Under the pieces are notes generated by a model. It was given only the letters and a program-made list of their open reading frames with translations. It ran no database searches and had not been told where the DNA came from. 46,837 nucleotides of DNA. Source: Spongospora subterranea f. sp. subterranea (lineage: Eukaryota; Endomyxa: Phytomyxea; Phytomyxea; Plasmodiophorida). A program made the translations under genes and the position numbers. The first letter of the stretch is position 1. Each line of letters begins with the position of its first letter. Below, piece after piece: positions 32,501 through 43,143 of the stretch. The stretch covers positions 1 to 46,837 of the forward strand of contig JAUGWO010000134.1 of assembly GCA_049724395.1 (NCBI GenBank). The letters run 5' to 3'.

Positions 32501-34435
32501 TAATTACTCATCATGTTCGTTCTCTCATCTCAGTCATTTTGTTGCATGCGCAGGTTGCACAGTGTTATTCGCCCATGCCACTTCGTTCGTTCTATGTCAG
32601 GACAAATTATATCTGCTGGTATTTGGCGGTCCTACGGTTAATGATTTTATTTCTTATTCTGGTTTTTAGATGATGCAAACCGTTCAGTGCATCGAAGCGC
32701 ATCCGAATCTGGTTTATCTGAATACAGGAGCCAATCTTCTCCTTTAATGTCGGATTTTTTCCAGGCAATCAAGTAGCTGTTATCAGCGTGTTTGGTATTG
32801 ATTATTCTTCCTTAGTATGTACGCGAACTTTTTCTATCAGGTTCATGCAAAAGTCCAGATGCGTTCGTTGATGATGATGAAAGCCAATACATCGCTTGTA
32901 CCATTGTACCCTTGATTTAACAGAGCTATTTGCTTACTCTTTGTTAGGCCATCAGCAGAGTTGTTCCCACATCTCCGATCATAATCAGGTGTTAAGAAGT
33001 AAAAAATGCTCAAGTATTGATGAAAAGACGTTCCACACAGGTCAATCTGGGGAGTTAAACAATAATGTTAGTGTGTTGTTTCAGAGTTTTTTCTGTTTTG
33101 AGTTTTTTCCGTGGGATAGGTAGCGCTGTTTGCATCTCCTTTAGATGCAGTGAATTGTCTTGTACTACATCCCTATGAACCAATGGTTGTATCTGCTGAT
33201 GCCAGTCAGATCGCAATTTTCGATTTCGCTTCGAACAAATTAGTGGCAAATTTTGGCAACGAAAACTCCAGCGGTAAACGATCTTACAGTAAAAGGATGT
33301 GAGATTACCACCATTAATGCCTGTCGGTTTTAGGGCATCAGATTACGTCGATGCTGTTTATGAACCCAAGCGATATCTCACTTCTTTGTGTCGGTTCGGA
33401 TGATGGTAGGCACGGCCTAGCTTTGCGGAATGATTTGGTCAGTCTTCACAGGTGTCGTAAGAATCTGGAAACATCCGCATTCGGATCGTCATCAGCTTGT
33501 TTCGGCGTGGCATGCCACAACTTGTTTGAAACGTGGACATTCTCCAGGTCTGATCTTAGATTGGCAGCAAGCACATAGCAGACTGTTATGTAGTGGTGGC
33601 GGTGATGTTCTTAGGGTATGTGAAACATTGGTCATCTTCTGATTGTCGTTGCTTATATGCATCTATGTCAGGTATGGGATGTTAATGCTCAGATGGCAAT
33701 CGGCGATATAAATTTAGCCCATGTTGAAAGCAATGCGTCCTACATGTGTACGAATAGGGAAAACATCGTTTTCACGGGGCATGACAATGGCCAACTTCGA
33801 GTGTCTGATTTAAGGACGCCCTCAGAACAGGTTTCTGCTACTTATCTAAAGTTTACGCTGATCCAGATTAACTGCTTCACAGTCCACCTTAGTGTTTACT
33901 CATGAAAGTCAAGTAATCTCTGTTTTCGGTCAAAGCCATAACCCTTCCCCTCTCTTAGCGTCTGCATCGAGTCGTGGGGACATTCGAATTTCTGATTTGC
34001 GGATGTATTCTCGTACGATCCGGTTATTCCAAGTGCGACCTATGTCTTGTGCTTATCGTTGTGCTGATTTTTTTTTGTAATTAGGCGAATCAGCAATCTG
34101 CAACAAAGTCAGATACCTGGAGTAATTTCGCTGCCAGCAATTGTGGAAATGTGTATGCTTTCGCGTCCATCAAGCACTTTGTTGAGGTATCTGTTGTGGT
34201 TGTATTGCTATGGGATCGTAATGTAGTACAGGTTGGAAGCCTATCTGGATATGCACTTAACTCAATACGATATTACGATGGATTTCTTGGCCAACGGATT
34301 GGATCTGTCTCATCACTGGCATTTCACCCTCGATACCCACTGTTAGCTGTTGGGTGTACCGATAGGTGTATTTCCCTGCTTAACGATGGTAATCCAATTA
34401 GGTATGACTGTCGATTTCGGCAATCGCTCTTTTGA
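29553..34435 (+). CDS. RPTOR: Raptor (TORC1 scaffold, KOG1/Mip1 family)
   Basis: A many-exon gene. Exons 29553-29669, 29735-29875, 29932-30135 and on through about 20 more join by short GT-AG introns. The N-terminus has the Raptor RNC (caspase-like) domain: [55 protein letters not shown] and VFDCNSAG (the His and Cys of the caspase-like dyad). Next come [33 protein letters not shown] and the HEAT region ([30 protein letters not shown] at about 31999). From about 33120 there is a C-terminal WD40 propeller ([56 protein letters not shown]). The last WD block ends at the 34433 stop. Raptor recruits substrates to TORC1. Linker exons at 32400-33120 were not all resolved. Confidence 0.95.
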
Positions 34436-36208
34436 TAACATTTTTTGTGGTAGCCGCCAACCATATATCTACGACCATGTCTCATAAAATTATTTTATTC
34501 ATTGTGTATCCTTTGTTTCTGTATTGAGCTCGGCTGCGTGAGATGGTTTGGTATTTATGGTCAATTCATCAAATAATTGCTGATAGAACTGATTGACAAT
34601 TTTCGCGATAGCTATCATCTTGCTAAAGCTTCAGTCGCTAATGTATCTGTGTAAAATTCTGAAAATCCTCATAAGTGTTATCCGGTGGCCTCCGAGGAAT
34701 ATTAGGTTCCGGTAAACTTGTTTATCAATAACGCAGATACTTTGCTGGGAAAATCTGTGATGCTCGGAAATCTCCTGTCCTTACAGCCTAACCGATAGCG
34801 TATACTGAAATTGAACCACAGGCAAAAAAACAGTCATCATTCACACAGAGCCTGGAACTGTGTCGTGGTTTCGAGCCGAATTGAGAATACCAGATCGGTT
34901 TCCCAGTAAACCATAGGGCTTTTACTGATCAAGAGCAATTTTTGAATCGCCAAAACCGGGAGTCTCTGATGAACAGATTCGAGTCGTTTTTAGGGCCTAC
35001 AAACAAAGCAGGGCATATTCGCAACTTGTTGCTGAACGACTGGTAAGTCGTGGACGGTGCGTATAGTTTTTTTAACAACGGATTGCCGGCCATCGAACTT
35101 GACGGGAGATGTTTCCAGATTGGACGAGTTTCCCCGAACCCTATTTGCTCTGCCTATGTTCACAATATGTCCTGTAGTAATTCGAATTGAAATCCTTGAT
35201 TTGACTGAGAAGCAACAACAACAGTTATGTGCAATCAATACGGCTACCTGTTGAAGCCATTTGGCTCTGTTTAGCTAGTTTCAAATCCTTTCTGAAAAAT
35301 CAAACCTAATATCGCATTACTTCCAGTGGCAATGAAACAAGTGAAGACCCGACATCGTCAGCGCAATTTTGATTTACGAGGCATTGAAAAGCAGCAACGC
35401 GTCATGTTCCCGGCCCAACCAAAACCGACTTCAATATAACACGGTCCTCGCACCATAATTATCAATCGATATTTAAGACCAAAGTTGCGGGTATTGCTCG
35501 ACATTCAATATGGACCCTAATTCATATCAAATGTATGCTTTCGTGCCAATGCAAAAAGTCGACAGGACGAGTGTGTGCCAATCGGGATTTCACCTCAAAT
35601 GTTTCCCCATGTTCTGAAATCAAATCACTAAGCGTTTGAAGAAGGTCATCGTTTCTGACCAACGTGAAACTAGTCGCCGACATTCCGTTGAACAAATCTA
35701 TACGCACCATCCACGAGTCGTGCAGTAGAGTAGCTTATCTTCGACGGCAAGCAATCTCCAACCAACCGGCCTGCAATAACCTAATAAACCATTTGGCCAA
35801 ACAGGCCCGTCACAAAGTCCATGATACGATAACTCTGTCGACAAATTAGATTATTGCATTATTGCACTTTGAACTGCATTTGTCCAATATACAATACCAC
35901 AGCAAGCATTACTCAGACATGCCTGCCGTGGTAATCGCTTTTTCGCAGTCGGAAAAACGCCCTGCACGTATTTACAGTATTTGATCGACTCCGTTTACAT
36001 TGTCTTTCCCGACATGAAATACTGAGGCAGGTGCAGTTGTCGGTCTTCTGCAGGCATCCACCCATTCTGTGTACCCTTGGACGTCAACACTCATTTTTGG
36101 ATAAATAACGTATTGGCTCGATGTTTGGGCCCAGAGCCAAGCGTGACGAATACTCGGAAAACGTATGGTTTTTTCTAGTCTCGGTGGACTGCTTGTTTGC
36201 CTTCAACC
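34436..36208. other. Interval with transposon relics, no intact gene
   Basis: No intact gene. At 35690-35760 the plus strand reads IHESCSRVAYLRRQA, close to IHESYGNLSRVAYFRRQ in the MULE transposase at 1646-2140. The segment just left (35580-35640, with HVLKSNH in another frame) resembles its HVLKPDF block, so about 35520-35850 is probably a decayed fragment of that MULE family. The rest (34440-35500 and 35850-36208) shows nothing I can name. The last part leads directly into the satellite. Confidence 0.45.
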
Positions 36209-38383
36209 GGTAGGGTTGCTATTCACTGATGGTCATTGTTACACCATCAGGAATGGTAGCGACCATGAGCAACCCCATTCTACCCCATACCTGAGGTGCG
36301 CGGTAGGGTTGCTATTCACTGATGGCCATACCTAGTCACACCATCACGAATGGTGACCCAGGAGTAGCCCCGTCCTACCCCATAGGCCATAACTGAATAT
36401 GGTGCGCGGTAGGGTAGATATTCACTGATGGCCATAGTCACACCATCACGAATGGTGACCCCCATCCTACCACATAGGCCATAACTGAATATGGTGCGCG
36501 GTAGGGTAGCTATTCACTGATGGCCATAGTCACACCATCACTACGTACATAAAGGTGTAGCGACCCAGGGGTAGCCCCGTACTACCACATAGGCCATAAC
36601 TGAACATGGTGCGTGGTAGGGTACTGTAGCTAATTCACTGATGGCCATAGTCACACCATCACTACGTACATAAAGGTGTAGCGACCCAGGGGTAGCCCCG
36701 TCCTACCACATAGGCCATAACTGAACATGGTGCGTGGTAGGGTACTGTAGCTAATTCACTGATGGCCATAGTCACACCATCACTACGTACATAAAGGTGT
36801 AGCGACCCAGGGGTAGCCCCGTCCTACCACATAGGCCATAACTGAACATGGTGCGTGGTAGGGTACTGTAGCTAATTCACTGATGGCCATAGTCACACCA
36901 TCACTACGTACATAAAGGTGTAGCGACCCAGGGGTAGCCCCGTCCTACCACATAGGCCATAACTGAATATGGTGCGCGGTAGGGTAGCTATTCACTGATG
37001 GCCATAGTCACACCATCACTACGTACCTAAAGGTGTAGCGACCCAGGAGTAGCCCCGTCCTACCACATAGGCCATAACTGAATATGGTGCGCGGTAGGGT
37101 AGCTATTCACTGATGGCCATAGTCACACCATCACTGACGTACCTAAAGGTGTAGCGACCCAGGAGTAGCCCCATCCTACCACATAGGCCATAACTGAATA
37201 TGGTGCGCGGTAGGGTTGCTATTCACTGATGGCCATAGTCACACCATTACGAATGGTGACCCAGGAGCGAACTTGAAGTGCGCGAGCCTGAATGGTGACC
37301 CAGGAGTAGCCCCATCCTACCACATAGGCCATAACTGAATATGGTGCGCGGTAGGGTAGCTATTCACTGATGGAGTAGCCCCATCCTACCACATAGGCCA
37401 TAACTGAATATGGTGCGCGGTAGGGTTGCTTTTATTCACTGATGGCCATAGTCACACCATCACGAATGGTGACCCAGGAGTAGCCCCATCCTACCACATA
37501 GGCCATAACTGAATATGGTGCGCGGTAGGGTTGCTATTCACTGATGGCCATAGTCACACCATCACGAATGGTGACCCAGGAGTAGCCCCATCCTACCACA
37601 TAGGCCATAACTGAATACGGTGCGCGGTAGGGTTGCTATTCACTGATGGCCATAGTCACACCATCACGAATGGTGACCCAGGAGTAGCCCCATCCTACCA
37701 CATAGGCCATAACTGAATACGGTGCGCGGTAGGGTTGCTATTCACTGATGGCCATAGTCACACCATCACGAATGGTGACCCAGGAGTAGCCCCATCCTAC
37801 CACATAGGCCATAACTGAATACGGTGCGCGGTAGGGTTGCTATTCACTGATGGCCATAGTCACACCATCACGAATGGTGACCCAGGAGTAGCCCCATCCT
37901 ACCACATAGGCCATAACTGAATACGGTGCGCGGTAGGGTTGCTATTCACTGATGGCCATAGTCACACCATCACGAATGGTGACCCAGGAGTAGCCCCATC
38001 CTACCACATAGGCCATAACTGAATATGGTGCGCGGTAGGGTTGCTATTCACTGATGGCCATAGTCACACCATCACGAATGGTGACCCAGGAGTAGCCCCA
38101 TCCTACCACATAGGCCATAACTGAATACGGTGCGCGGTAGGGTTGCTATTCACTGATGGCCATAGTCACACCATCACGAATGGTGACCCAGGAGTAGCCC
38201 CATCCTACCACATAGGCCATAACTGAATACGGTGCGCGGTAGGGTTGCTATTCACTGATGGCCATAGTCACACCATCACGAATGGTGACCCAGGAGTAGC
38301 CCCATCCTACCACATAGGCCATAACTGAATACGGTGCGCGGTAGGGTTGCTATTCACTGATGGCCATAGTCACACCATCACGA
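36209..38383. repeat. Satellite array, ~102-bp and ~121-bp units (left arm)
   Basis: Head-to-tail units start GGTAGGGTTGCTATTCACTG and end GAATACGGTGCGC. The 102-bp form makes up most of 37400-38383. A 121-bp form with CTACGTACATAAAGGTGTAG inserted lies at about 36500-36960. Mixed and truncated units occur at 36209-36500 and 37250-37400, with a marker block TGAAGTGCGCGAGCCTGA at about 37274-37291. Each unit holds dyads: CACCATCACGAATGGTG inside, and GGTAGGGTTGCTA against TAGCCCCATCCTACC outside, so a monomer can fold into a nested hairpin. The array ends a few bases before the UBX gene start. Confidence 0.95.
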
Positions 38384-38386
38384 GTA

Positions 38387-40810
38387 ATGACGATGGCGAC
38401 ACCCGATCTTCACCCCATAATCATATCGATCTCGAACCTTCCATTGAACACCCCGTTGTGCCTACTTGATCTCTTTATAAATGAATGTGTTTCTCGTGAT
38501 TTGGACCCAGATCGATACTGCATGCAGTGGCAGCATAATGACCATATTATCCCTCTATATTGCAATGTCAAACTACAGCATCATGACATCATATTACTGC
38601 CCAAATGTTGGTTGAGTTCTTTTTAATTTGCTCACATGAGTCTAATCATGAGTTGTCAGCTACGAGCGTTTATTCCCGTCAATGTCGGCTAGCAATTGAG
38701 TCTACCGATGGAAGAATTGAAGGAACATGTACTACAAAACAAACACTTTGGTACTGATGGGTTTATATTTGCATATATATTCGAAGTTCATATGAATTTT
38801 CAAAGGGATATTTTATGTCAAAATAATAAGGCATCGCTGATAATCGATGATAAAGTGAATTTACCGGTAATTCGGATTGATGGTGGTACGACAATAACAA
38901 CGCCAAGGACCCTGATGTATTCCACTTTGGTATTATACGATTCTAAATGAGCCGATGGATGTCGCTGATGTTGTCATTATAGGAAGCAATCGGTCTTGGT
39001 ACCGTATCCAGTATTGTGCTTCACATCACCCATATCGAATCATCAATATCGGTAAAATTCCAGTTTTCATTTCACATCCAAAATCCGACTCATGTTTAGG
39101 TGAAGGAATTGTCAGTCCAACAAATGACAGTTTCAAAATATCGCCACAAGAATTGCTCTAGAACCGAACCGGTACCTGTCGGTCAAAATACAATCGAGGT
39201 TGATGAAAATATAGACGGTTCTGCGTTTGGTGCGCTCTTCAGCCTGTGATCAATACTGGTTTTCACATTGATATTTCAGATCTGGCCAATTTCCGTACCA
39301 CGTTGGAACTGAAATCAGGGTCTATCGATAGATATCTATCGTGCGTACACATCTAGTTCTTGTTTGCGTGTATTGCCTCTAACACATCATCAGATCACTG
39401 TGTCGTGAAGTGTCGTCGTTTGCGGATCTCAAAACCGGTTTGCGTACTCTTGGGTTCATTACCCAGAATATCATCAAAAATCCTGACGACGCTCGCTTTC
39501 GAACCCTCAACAATTCAAATCTTGTTCTCAAAGATCAGGTTTGATTTTCAAAAGTTCTCACTGTTGTTTTTTATCAACCCACCCGTTTGTACAGGTATTG
39601 CAGTATTCGAGTGCCGTAAAACTCCTCCAATGTATTGGCTTTGCCAATGTTGATGAGGGTTTAATGATGCCTGATGCATTCGATGTATCCATTCTTGAAT
39701 GTGCATTGTCCTTCATTCAGAAGTAATCTGTTATTGATCTGTTTCAGTTTTACACCGTAGTTATTGACACATTAGTACAGGTATCGCAATCGTCCTGAAA
39801 AGCATAAACCTTTGTTCCCTCTGGTAAATTCATTGCATTTGCTGAAAAACTCCTTCGTTTAATTTTATTTGGATTAATAGATGGGGAATTCAGATCAGCA
39901 TGTAGGACTGATCTTTACACGATCAGGAGATGCATAATTTATAATTTGTACCAAAAGGTTGCGACTGCGGGTCAAGATCCGACTCAACCGGCAACCTTTG
40001 TCGGCCCTGTTGAAAGGAACCTTACTATTTATGACGAATCACTGGGGGTGGACCAGAACCGTCGGTGCATTATCTCAGTACTGGCATCCCTTAATTGACA
40101 GCGTTTCTTTTAGCACAATTATTAGGGCGAGATGAAGAATTTTCGGAAAACTCCACCTCTGATTTACAGCTGTTATCAGCTGCGATGAAGGGCCTTCACA
40201 GGAAATCTCAATACGCCGAAGTCCTTGTGTCCAAGACGTATGTTCAGAACCAATTGAGAAGTTCACATCCTGTTCCTACTGTAATGATCAGTGATAATAT
40301 CTGATTAGCACTCTCTGATATTTAAACCATTACTGGCCAGATTGCTAACATTCGTGTGCGTATACCGCCCAACATTATAGTCCAAGGAACATTTGGAGCT
40401 CAAGATTCTGTTGGAGATGTGTACGACATGGTTCGTAGTGTGTTGAAATGTCCTGAAATGGAGTTTCGTCTCGTATTGCCACCAGCGACTGTATTGTCAG
40501 AGGTGAACATGGTCCTATCGTCATTTGGGTTTGTTGATTTCTGACTGTAAACCATCAGATGGCTTCTACATTGGTTTCGGTAGGCATGGCGCCAGCCGCT
40601 GTGGTGTATGCATCATTTCCGGTGGCTAGCCCGGCTGCAGATGTATTGACACCAGATGCGCTAAGCAAAGCGCAAAGGCTGCAAGTTCAACAGAATTCGG
40701 ACGATCGGTCTCAACCTGCTGACAAGGCTGCACCATCTCAAGAGAAGACCCCTATGCTTTCGCGGAAGTCGCGCTCGAAAGCGGGAGCCCCATCATGGTT
40801 TAAAGGGTGA
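38387..40810 (+). CDS. UBX-family p97/Cdc48 cofactor (TUG-type UBL, PUB and UBX domains), left copy
   Basis: A multi-exon gene beginning ATGACGATGGCGACACC right after the satellite. Exon 1 resembles the TUG/ASPL UBL1 domain (NTPLCLLDLFINEC; DLDPDRYCMQWQH). A PUB domain lies at about 39440-39725 (LGFITQNIIKNPDDARFRT; SSAVKLLQCIGFAN), with an intron at about 39538-39595. A charged helix (LSAAMKGLHRKSQY) follows at 40120-40220, then the UBX domain (IRVRIPPNIIVQGTFGAQ; VYDMVRSVLKCPE; intron 40503-40558; STLVSVGMAPAAVVYASF). The tail is Lys/Ser/Ala-rich and ends at TGA 40810. PUB plus UBX recalls UBXN6, and the UBL recalls ASPSCR1. Exons at 38630-39200 were only partly resolved. It probably adapts p97 in membrane traffic or protein turnover. 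Confidence 0.75.
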
Positions 40811-41165
40811 ATGTAAATGTAAATAGCCATTTCAACCAATGTTTGTAGAAGGATGGGAGACATTGGTTTATATCAAGTTCATACACATATATTATAATGC
40901 CAAAGGGGGTAATAAACAGCACAGTTGTGATGTGAACATCATAATGGGGGAGAATGACCAGTCATAATATGATAGATTAGGACGGCAGATCCATATGTCG
41001 GCACGAGTTTGACCAGGGCCGGTACCATACCGCTATATAACGACTGGATAACATGGAGGGTGATCGCCCTGATGAGGGCCAGATAGCGCCATCCGCGTGA
41101 ATGAACTGTTGTACACTGGTCATGCCGTCAACGGCAAGTTTTACGCAGTTCTCAAAGGGCCATTG
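40811..41165. other. Spacer between UBX gene and transposon, possible interrupted exon on -
   Basis: The minus strand at 41165-40977 reads FENCVKLAVDGMTSVQQF and continues to a stop, a coding-like stretch that ends exactly where the transposon begins. It may be the end of a host gene interrupted by the insertion, but no family is recognised. The mirror copy is at 42789-43143. Confidence 0.3.
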
Positions 41166-41167
41166 TA

Positions 41168-41972
41168 CAGTACGGGACACCTTAACTCGACAATTGTTTC
41201 AAATCGATTTTGTAAAAAATGCGTACGCACTTTGTATTATTGCTCGCAGTTTTTATCTGCGCGCAGAAAATGACATCAAAATCAATCAAGTTGCGCAATT
41301 AGTGATTCTGGTAGACTGCGGTGGCGTTTGTACTTCTTGACGGCGTATTCTGCTTGTCGGACAGAGAGCCTGTTCCCAGAAGCGTCAACTATTCGGTAAG
41401 CGTCCATATATCGATAACACTTTCGGGCGAAGCGCCGAATTTGTCCTAGAGGAACCTGCTCCAACGCCTTCGGTACAACAATCTGCAAATCTTTCCAAGA
41501 GTACGTGCAGTTGCGTCGAGTGTAACTCTTGGCCGCAGCCCAATACATCTCGATAAAGTTAAACTCACAATGAAATTTCGGGTAGAAGTCAACTATTCCG
41601 TCATTTTGTTCGACTGTTTCGACGATCCATTCTTTTTGCGCCCGAAAATCCGGTTGTTGCTCAAGAACTGATTTGGCTGAGTCTTTCGATAAGTAGTTTT
41701 CCCACAAGCCACGTTCTTGCAAAATGGTTCTCAACCCTTTCTGGACTCCCGCATTCGTCTGCATCATCTGTTCAACTCGTTGTCCCTGTTTCATGAACCA
41801 TCCTGGACGCTGCAGTTTTACGTTCTTTCCGCCATCATTCAGGTTCAGAACTTTAGCATTTAGAGCGTCAGGCGGCAATGCTCGGTGGTTCTGGGAGTTA
41901 TCGAACATTAGCAGCATTTTGCTTTTTGGATGCAAAATTCGGAAAATCGGAATTGCTCGTTCTTGGATCTGT
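41168..41972 (-). mobile_element. Tc1/IS630-like transposon, truncated at palindrome centre (left copy)
   Basis: The end is TA then CAGTACGGGACACCTTAACT (TA at 41166-41167). Inside, the minus strand (41972 to 41282) encodes the C-terminal part of a DDE transposase: MLLMFDNSQNH (second Asp), LNLNDGGKNV, FYPKFHCEFNFIEMYWAAAK (third acidic residue in the N-x-IE-x-xW motif) and AYRIVDASGNRLSV. The reading frame is open throughout this part. The N-terminal DNA-binding domain and first Asp are missing because the sequence turns back at the palindrome centre. The apparent start of the long open frame across the centre is antisense to the right copy. Confidence 0.8.
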
Positions 41973-42786
41973 TTGCATCCAAAAAGCAAAATGCTGCTAA
42001 TGTTCGATAACTCCCAGAACCACCGAGCATTGCCGCCTGACGCTCTAAATGCTAAAGTTCTGAACCTGAATGATGGCGGAAAGAACGTAAAACTGCAGCG
42101 TCCAGGATGGTTCATGAAACAGGGACAACGAGTTGAACAGATGATGCAGACGAATGCGGGAGTCCAGAAAGGGTTGAGAACCATTTTGCAAGAACGTGGC
42201 TTGTGGGAAAACTACTTATCGAAAGACTCAGCCAAATCAGTTCTTGAGCAACAACCGGATTTTCGGGCGCAAAAAGAATGGATCGTCGAAACAGTCGAAC
42301 AAAATGACGGAATAGTTGACTTCTACCCGAAATTTCATTGTGAGTTTAACTTTATCGAGATGTATTGGGCTGCGGCCAAGAGTGGGGATCGCGATCGAGA
42401 CGCGGATACGAATCATCTGCTTCGTCCGTTACACTCGACGCAACTGCACGTACTCTTGGAAAGATTTGCAGATTGTTGTACCGAAGGCGTTGGAGCAGGT
42501 TCCTCTAGGACAAATTCGGCGCTTCGCCCGAAAGTGTTATCGATATATGGACGCTTACCGAATAGTTGACGCTTCTGGGAACAGGCTCTCTGTCCGACAA
42601 GCAGAATACGCCGTCAAGAAGTACAAACGCCACCGCAGTCTACCAGAATCACTAATTGCGCAACTTGATTGATTTTGATGTCATTTTCTGCGCGCAGATA
42701 AAAACTGCGAGCAATAATACAAAGTGCGTACGCATTTTTTACAAAATCGATTTGAAACAATTGTCGAGTTAAGGTGTCCCGTACTG
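41973..42786 (+). mobile_element. Tc1/IS630-like transposon, truncated at palindrome centre (right copy)
   Basis: Mirror of the left copy: DDE transposase C-terminal part on the plus strand to the stop at 42670-42672, and terminal repeat ending at 42786 before TA (42787-42788). It differs by a 46-bp insertion at about 42384-42429, between WAAAKS and YTRRNC, with no target duplication seen. 46 is not a multiple of three, so the frame is broken here while the left copy is open. Confidence 0.8.
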
Positions 42787-43143
42787 TACAATGGCCCTTT
42801 GAGAACTGCGTAAAACTTGCCGTTGACGGCATGACCAGTGTACAACAGTTCATTCACGCGGATGGCGCTATCTGGCCCTCATCAGGGCGATCACCCTCCA
42901 TGTTATCCAGTCGTTATATAGCGGTATGGTACCGGCCCTGGTCAAACTCGTGCCGACATATGGATCTGCCGTCCTAATCTATCATATTATGACTGGTCAT
43001 TCTCCCCCATTATGATGTTCACATCACAACTGTGCTGTTTATTACCCCCTTTGGCATTATAATATATGTGTATGAACTTGATATAAACCAATGTCTCCCA
43101 TCCTTCTACAAACATTGGTTGAAATGGCTATTTACATTTACAT

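Noticed and set aside
41724-42184. Long open frames across the palindrome centre whose first ~70 residues read MVLNPFWTPAFVC
   Set aside because: This half is the antisense of the opposite transposase copy, and openness there is a consequence of the palindrome. Only the FDNSQNH-onward part is coding.
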